A stretch of DNA of 64,000 bases from JBGAHD01 sp044226395 (GTDB lineage: Bacteria > Pseudomonadota > Gammaproteobacteria > Xanthomonadales > Ahniellaceae), in assembly GCA_044226395.1 (NCBI GenBank), contig JBGAHD010000005.1:310001-374000 (forward strand), given 5' to 3'. Under the pieces are notes generated by a model. It was not told the origin of the DNA and searched no databases. It saw only the letters and a program-made list of their open reading frames with translations. Position 1 is the first letter of the stretch. Every line of letters starts with the position of its first letter. Positions 60,560 through 64,000 of the stretch are shown here, piece after piece. The position numbers were made by a program, and so were the translations under genes.

Positions 60560-61354
60560 ATGACCGCCCCCTCGGGCGCCGGTCACCACCGGCGCCTGAA
60601 GCTGCTGAGCTACAACATCCAAGGCGGCGCCTCCGTGCGCCGCTATCGGCAGTACGTCACCCGCGGCTGGCAACACGTACTGCCGCATCCGTCCAAGCGC
60701 CGCAACCTCGACCAAGTCGCCGAACTCGTCGCGCGCTACGACATCATCGCCCTGCAAGAAGCCGACGCCGGCAGCCTGCGCTCGGGCTTTCAGAATCAAG
60801 TCCAGTACCTCGCAGAAAAAGCCGCGTTCCCGTACTGGAGCCACCAATCCAATCGTCGCGTCGGCCGTATCGTCGAAGTCAGCAACGGCCTGCTCTCGCG
60901 CCCGCAACCCAGCCGCGTCATCGACCACAAACTCCCCGGCGCCATCCCCGGCCGCGGCGCGCTGGAAGTGACCTACGGCAAATCCGAAGACGGCCTCACC
61001 GTCGTCATCGCCCACCTCGCCCTAACCGCCGGCGGCCGCCGACGACAAATCGATTACTTAGTCGAGATGCTCGAAGGCCGCGAACACGTCGTGCTGATGG
61101 GCGACTTCAACACCCAAGCCGACTCCACCGAAATGCGCTCGCTCTTCGCGCGCACGGGCTTGATGGCGCCTCCGCTATCGCTGGAAACCTTCCCCAGCTG
61201 GCAACCGCGTCGCGCGATTGATCACGTGTTGGTGAGTCGATCGATCACGCCCGTGGCGTATGAGATCCCGCTGATCGATGTGTCGGATCACTTGCCGGTG
61301 GCGTTGTCGGTGGAGTTGCCGGAGGGGTGTGAGTATTTGGCGGCGGGGGATTGA
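60560..61354 (+). CDS. Endonuclease/exonuclease/phosphatase (EEP) family phosphodiesterase
   Basis: The 264 residues show the EEP fold: LKLLSYNIQGGASVRRYR (metal-binding Asn), IIALQEADAGSLRSGF (catalytic Glu), HLALTAGGRRRQIDYL, LMGDFNTQADSTEM (Asp/Asn) and a final VSDHLPVALSVEL (the catalytic Asp-His). It hydrolyses phosphodiester bonds in DNA, RNA or lipid head groups. No signal peptide is seen. It closely follows dsbA, and this arrangement is known from Xanthomonadales. It is the last high-GC gene before the composition changes. Confidence 0.93.
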   Translation: MTAPSGAGHHRRLKLLSYNIQGGASVRRYRQYVTRGWQHVLPHPSKRRNLDQVAELVARYDIIALQEADAGSLRSGFQNQVQYLAEKAAFPYWSHQSNRRVGRIVEVSNGLLSRPQPSRVIDHKLPGAIPGRGALEVTYGKSEDGLTVVIAHLALTAGGRRRQIDYLVEMLEGREHVVLMGDFNTQADSTEMRSLFARTGLMAPPLSLETFPSWQPRRAIDHVLVSRSITPVAYEIPLIDVSDHLPVALSVELPEGCEYLAAGD

Positions 61355-61533
61355 AGGTGACTGCGGCTGAGACTAGAACAGCACTCCAAATCGGCAAGTG
61401 GCCTCGATTTGACGGACTGCCAACTCGACTCCTTCAGCTTGCCGACTAGTGCGTACGCAAATCTGAACTGTCGCAAGGGCGCACAGGCAATCACTGATGA
61501 CTACTTCTCCAGTTCCCGCCGCACGCCGATCTT

Positions 61534-61806
61534 CTAGTTTGTGGTGCACGGAACAGTCGATTCAAAATCGCTAGCAAAGACAAAATCAGCAGAGCAGCGG
61601 CCATTGGAGCATTCTCCGGATAGCGAGATCCCCGAGAGCGGGTATTCGATTGCATCGCAAACTCCATCAAAATCGGAGTCAGGCGAATTCGTCGTTGAAC
61701 TCAGGGGCACCTCCATTGGGTTCACGAGACCGACATTGTCGAGATCAGAATTGGGAAGCAGGTCACCAGCAGTGAAGAGGATGCCTAGAAGCGAGAACGT
61801 CCCCAA
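61534..61806 (-). pseudogene. Possible C-terminal fragment of a secreted DFE-tailed protein
   Basis: The frame has 90 codons from a TTG, without a Shine-Dalgarno, and overlaps the end of the upstream gene by 22 bases. The content is typical of secreted-protein C-termini: a calcium-loop repeat (NSPDSDFDGVCDAIEYPLSG), cysteine pairs, and near the end FVFASDFE, like the FLFADGFE tail of the protein at 11463. It has no signal peptide. It may be the tail of a degraded gene, or a small gene coupled to the one upstream. I lean to the first. Confidence 0.4.
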
Positions 61807-62300
61807 TAGGCGGCAGCCGCAGCGGCAAAGATCAGTATCGTCAATGCGGTGAGACCGCCTCGACTGAGCGAAGACACAGGCGCCGCGGAAATACGCACTG
61901 TAGATGAGGCCTCAACCGTAACTGGGTTGGGCGGGAAGAACTCGCGAACTTGGAAATTGACGGTGTATAGACCCGGAGTAAGACTCCCGATGGGATAGAC
62001 ATATCTCCCGAGTGGGAAGATGCAAGCCGCATCATCCAGCGCGATATGTCCATCAATCACAACGTTGACGACCTGCCCAGATCTAGTGACGTCGATTTCG
62101 CTGGGGGAATCTTGAATCAGCAAGCACTGACCAACCGAAACCTCGATTCTTAGCTGGTCGGTCGCCGTTGCCGGATCGGGGAGCACTTTGAGATCTCGCG
62201 CCACAAACGCGAATCCCGCACTCGCTTTGCATGTAAACATCAGAATGAGCGGGAGGAAGAGCAATGCCTGCCATCGGGTGTCTAGCTTCGTCAAAGGCAT
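61785..62300 (-). CDS. Secreted/anchored protein with C-terminal sorting-like tail, unknown function
   Basis: The protein has 171 residues. A signal peptide (LDTRWQALLFLPLILMFTCKASA) is followed by a beta-rich domain with DLKVLPDPATATDQLRIEVS, two cysteines (GQCLLIQ, DAACIFPLG), and the strand GLYTVNFQVREFFPPNPVTV. It ends SLSRGGLTALTILIFAAAAA then GRSRF, which fits an IPTL-CTERM-like anchor: a short motif, a hydrophobic helix and arginines. The ATG was chosen for AAGGA eight bases upstream. Base composition is lower in GC than in the rest of the window. Family unknown. Confidence 0.6.
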   Translation of the reverse strand: MPLTKLDTRWQALLFLPLILMFTCKASAGFAFVARDLKVLPDPATATDQLRIEVSVGQCLLIQDSPSEIDVTRSGQVVNVVIDGHIALDDAACIFPLGRYVYPIGSLTPGLYTVNFQVREFFPPNPVTVEASSTVRISAAPVSSLSRGGLTALTILIFAAAAAAYWGRSRF

Positions 62301-62817
62301 GTTCCGCATCCTTGCCAAACCAGTGCATTCATTGAGCACATGTGAGCGACAGAACTAGCTCGCGCTTATCGCCCGTCCGCGTGCGCGCCTGTGTCAGGCT
62401 CCGGGTGGCTCTCGTTCACATGCTCAAACAGCATCGAGCACCTCCTTGAAAACAGGGAACGGTCGTACGCTGCCGACAGAGTATCCAACGCGTCTTCGAT
62501 CGCAAGCTTGAGATTAGCGCGGGTCGTCGATTCATGCCCTGCGTCAGCACCTTCTTTGGCCCGAGAGAACGATGACCATGACCCCTGTCGAAGTCGACAG
62601 CTTGCGGCCAAGGCCAGTGTGCACTGAAGACGCGGAAAGCATTCACGACAGACATGGACTTCGCGTTTGCATCGCTTATTGCCTCGCTACGCACAACATA
62701 TCGAGACGACGAAGTGATCAATTGGCTTGAAAAGGCCCAGAGTCAATGGAAGCAACACATGATGGCCACGTGATCATGAAGGCAATAGCGCACTCGGAGA
62801 CCACCGAGATGAGCCAG
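62301..62817. other. 517 bp without a supported gene, possibly remnants
   Basis: Several short frames overlap with no clear winner. One runs from ATG 62,572 to 62,730 (52 residues, MTMTPVEVDSLRPRP...). Another ends at 62,770 (RDDEVINWLEKAQSQW). A minus-strand frame of about 80 residues ends at 62,366 and contains a strong AAGGAGG before ATGCTGTTTGAGC. The stretch may be decayed coding DNA. I cannot assign any product. Confidence 0.4.
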
Positions 62818-63327
62818 CTACTCCGTGAACCTCAACCCTTTAAGAAGCGTATAGCCGCTCGGGTCCCAAAAGACCTCACCTTGTTCGATGTCGGTTGCGT
62901 GCAAGCCAATGCTGTCGATTGTTCGATCGGCGTACTTTGGGTTCGCCGCGATGAAGTCGGCAAGTGCTTGGCTCAGTTGATCCTGGTGCTCGAAAAGAAA
63001 CACCGCTCGCGTTTTTCGGGCCTCGATCAAGTGATCTTGTCGGATGTCGATGAGGACTGGCCGATCAGCCAAACGGATAAAGAGCCCATATGACGGCGTA
63101 TGGTCGACGACGTAGTCGCCCAGCACCCCGTAACTCTCGGGCTCGAAGGAATTTGATTGGCTGTCGACGCGGTTGACGGTGCCAAACCCGCGAATGTCGA
63201 CGGCAAAGAAGAAGGCCGACATGAGCAGTAGTGGTATCCACAGAACGGTCTGCGTTCCGAAGAACACGACGACGGCGAGCACCAGGCAACTGACGCTTCT
63301 GAGTGCTTTTCGCCATATTGAGGTCAT
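62818..63327 (-). CDS. Hypothetical membrane protein
   Basis: The protein has 169 residues. Two hydrophobic segments near the N-terminus (VSCLVLAVVVFFGTQTVLWI, LLLMSAFFFAVDI) form a membrane hairpin. A soluble C-terminal part of about 110 residues contains YGVLGDYVVDHTPSYGLFI, HLIEARKTRAVFLFEHQDQL and a final YTLLKGLRF. The ATG was preferred over a GTG three codons upstream. The composition is AT-richer than most of the window. I do not recognise the family; immunity proteins of polymorphic toxins can look like this, but no toxin is visible. Confidence 0.55.
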   Translation of the reverse strand: MTSIWRKALRSVSCLVLAVVVFFGTQTVLWIPLLLMSAFFFAVDIRGFGTVNRVDSQSNSFEPESYGVLGDYVVDHTPSYGLFIRLADRPVLIDIRQDHLIEARKTRAVFLFEHQDQLSQALADFIAANPKYADRTIDSIGLHATDIEQGEVFWDPSGYTLLKGLRFTE

Positions 63328-63426
63328 TGCGCTCACCTACCTTCGTGTCTATCTTGATGAGGACGACGCCCACCAAGATACCGCAGTCGAAGTGGGATAC
63401 TCGCAAAGCTCCGACGCGACCCTGAC

Positions 63427-63948
63427 TTAGAGTTCGCTCATCTCCAAAGCCGCCTTTACGCGGTCACGGGTCACTGACTTAGCCGCGAGTCCCGCGATGA
63501 CTGAGCCGATATCACTGTCGTCGAGCGCCCAGCCGCCTTCGAAAAATTGCCGGAAGTTGGGGCGGAAGTAGACATACCGCAACGTTTGCCCTTCGCTCTT
63601 CACGGAGAACTCGGCAAAGAGTCCGAGCCACGGAAACTCCCATTTGACTCGCCACGAGACGGCTACGCATGTGAGGTGGAACTCTCGTTCACCCTCGAAA
63701 ATGCGCCAGCTTTCGCCATCGAGATAGATCGCCAGAAGTCGCCTGAACGGCCGAAACGGCGAGATGCACAGGACGGTCGACGCCATACCCATTGACCGGC
63801 GGCCTTTCTTCATCGCTCGCCAATGCGATTGAAATGATGCCGAGCGCCGATCGATCGCAAACCAAAGAGGCTGCGAGATCGCCCCGGTCGCAATGTTCTC
63901 GACGCGAATCACTTCGTCTCTCGAGTTTTCAGCGCTTTCCTTGGCCAT
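63427..63948 (-). CDS. Hypothetical protein, possibly membrane-associated
   Basis: The protein has 173 residues. It begins with a hydrophilic segment (KESAENSRDEVIRVENIATG) and has a weakly hydrophobic middle (SMGMASTVLCISPFRPFRRL). The C-terminal half is aromatic-rich (SWRVKWEFPWLGLFAEFSV, YFRPNFRQFFEGGWALDDSD). It is on the same strand as the gene at 62818, 100 bases upstream of it, so the two may form a pair. Composition is AT-richer than the main part. Function unknown. Confidence 0.5.
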   Translation of the reverse strand: MAKESAENSRDEVIRVENIATGAISQPLWFAIDRRSASFQSHWRAMKKGRRSMGMASTVLCISPFRPFRRLLAIYLDGESWRIFEGEREFHLTCVAVSWRVKWEFPWLGLFAEFSVKSEGQTLRYVYFRPNFRQFFEGGWALDDSDIGSVIAGLAAKSVTRDRVKAALEMSEL

Positions 63949-64000
63949 CTCGCATTCGCCCTACCGTGAGCGTCTTAGACCACCAAGCTCATGCCGACGT

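Noticed and set aside
61534..61806. Frameshifted continuation of the gene at 61785-62300
   Set aside because: The upstream protein already ends with a complete sorting-like tail, so the downstream frame is not its natural C-terminus.
62366..62611. A small HicB- or antitoxin-like gene on the minus strand
   Set aside because: The resemblance (a helical segment with LKLAIEDALDTL) is too weak, and the frame starts at a TTG without a ribosome site. Left as an unexplained remnant.

Overview
The window looks like chromosome of a high-GC gammaproteobacterium of the Xanthomonadales/Lysobacterales type. The evidence is mixed: a pcm-tolC-waaA-lpxL cluster, HDOD signalling proteins, a plant-type (GCS2) glutamate-cysteine ligase, an engB/cytochrome c4/dsbA-dsbA block, secreted proteins ending in 'DGFE'-like tails, and arginine-ended C-terminal sorting signals of the IPTL-CTERM kind. 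Genes are tightly packed, with several 4-base ATGA overlaps and convergent genes that touch or overlap at their stop codons. I saw no rRNA, tRNA, CRISPR array, insertion sequence or prophage.

Left part (1-22 kb). A histidine-kinase tail and a YjbR protein with a histone-like tail come first. Two paralogous HDOD proteins with degenerate receiver domains flank inorganic pyrophosphatase. A highly structured palindromic element follows. Next is a large block on the minus strand: a degenerate Ser/Thr kinase, a DUF2333 protein, a secreted 'DGFE' protein and a 2182-residue surface protein with six GEVED repeats and a C-terminal sorting signal. Further along the minus strand are two tandem secreted paralogues of an unnamed 'SGGWY' family and thiC behind a clear TPP riboswitch.

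Middle (22-46 kb). A TetR regulator diverges from an RND efflux pair, followed by pcm and tolC. waaA diverges from lpxL. An HxlR regulator diverges from a nitronate monooxygenase and a glutathione transferase, with three GTTACC sites between. A four-gene minus-strand operon (zinc-ribbon protein, GT4, O-antigen ligase, GT2) builds lipopolysaccharide. TfoX_N-like, DUF416-like, pirin, YceI, RutE-like, ELM1, S9 peptidase and LOG genes follow.

Right part (46-61 kb). This holds a TfoX C-terminal-domain protein, free methionine-R-sulfoxide reductase, a TMEM175-like channel, bioD, a second RND efflux pair, a small outer-membrane barrel, gshA, an oppAB pair without oppCDF, engB, cytochrome c4, two dsbA genes and an EEP-family phosphodiesterase.

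The last 2.6 kb (about 61,360 to the end) is visibly AT-richer; for example, the 60 bases from 62,701 hold 28 G/C. It carries only unrecognised or partial genes, including membrane-associated proteins and remnants, and is the likeliest acquired segment. The least explained items are the surface-protein/pseudokinase block and this tail. I cannot claim a proven new system in either.
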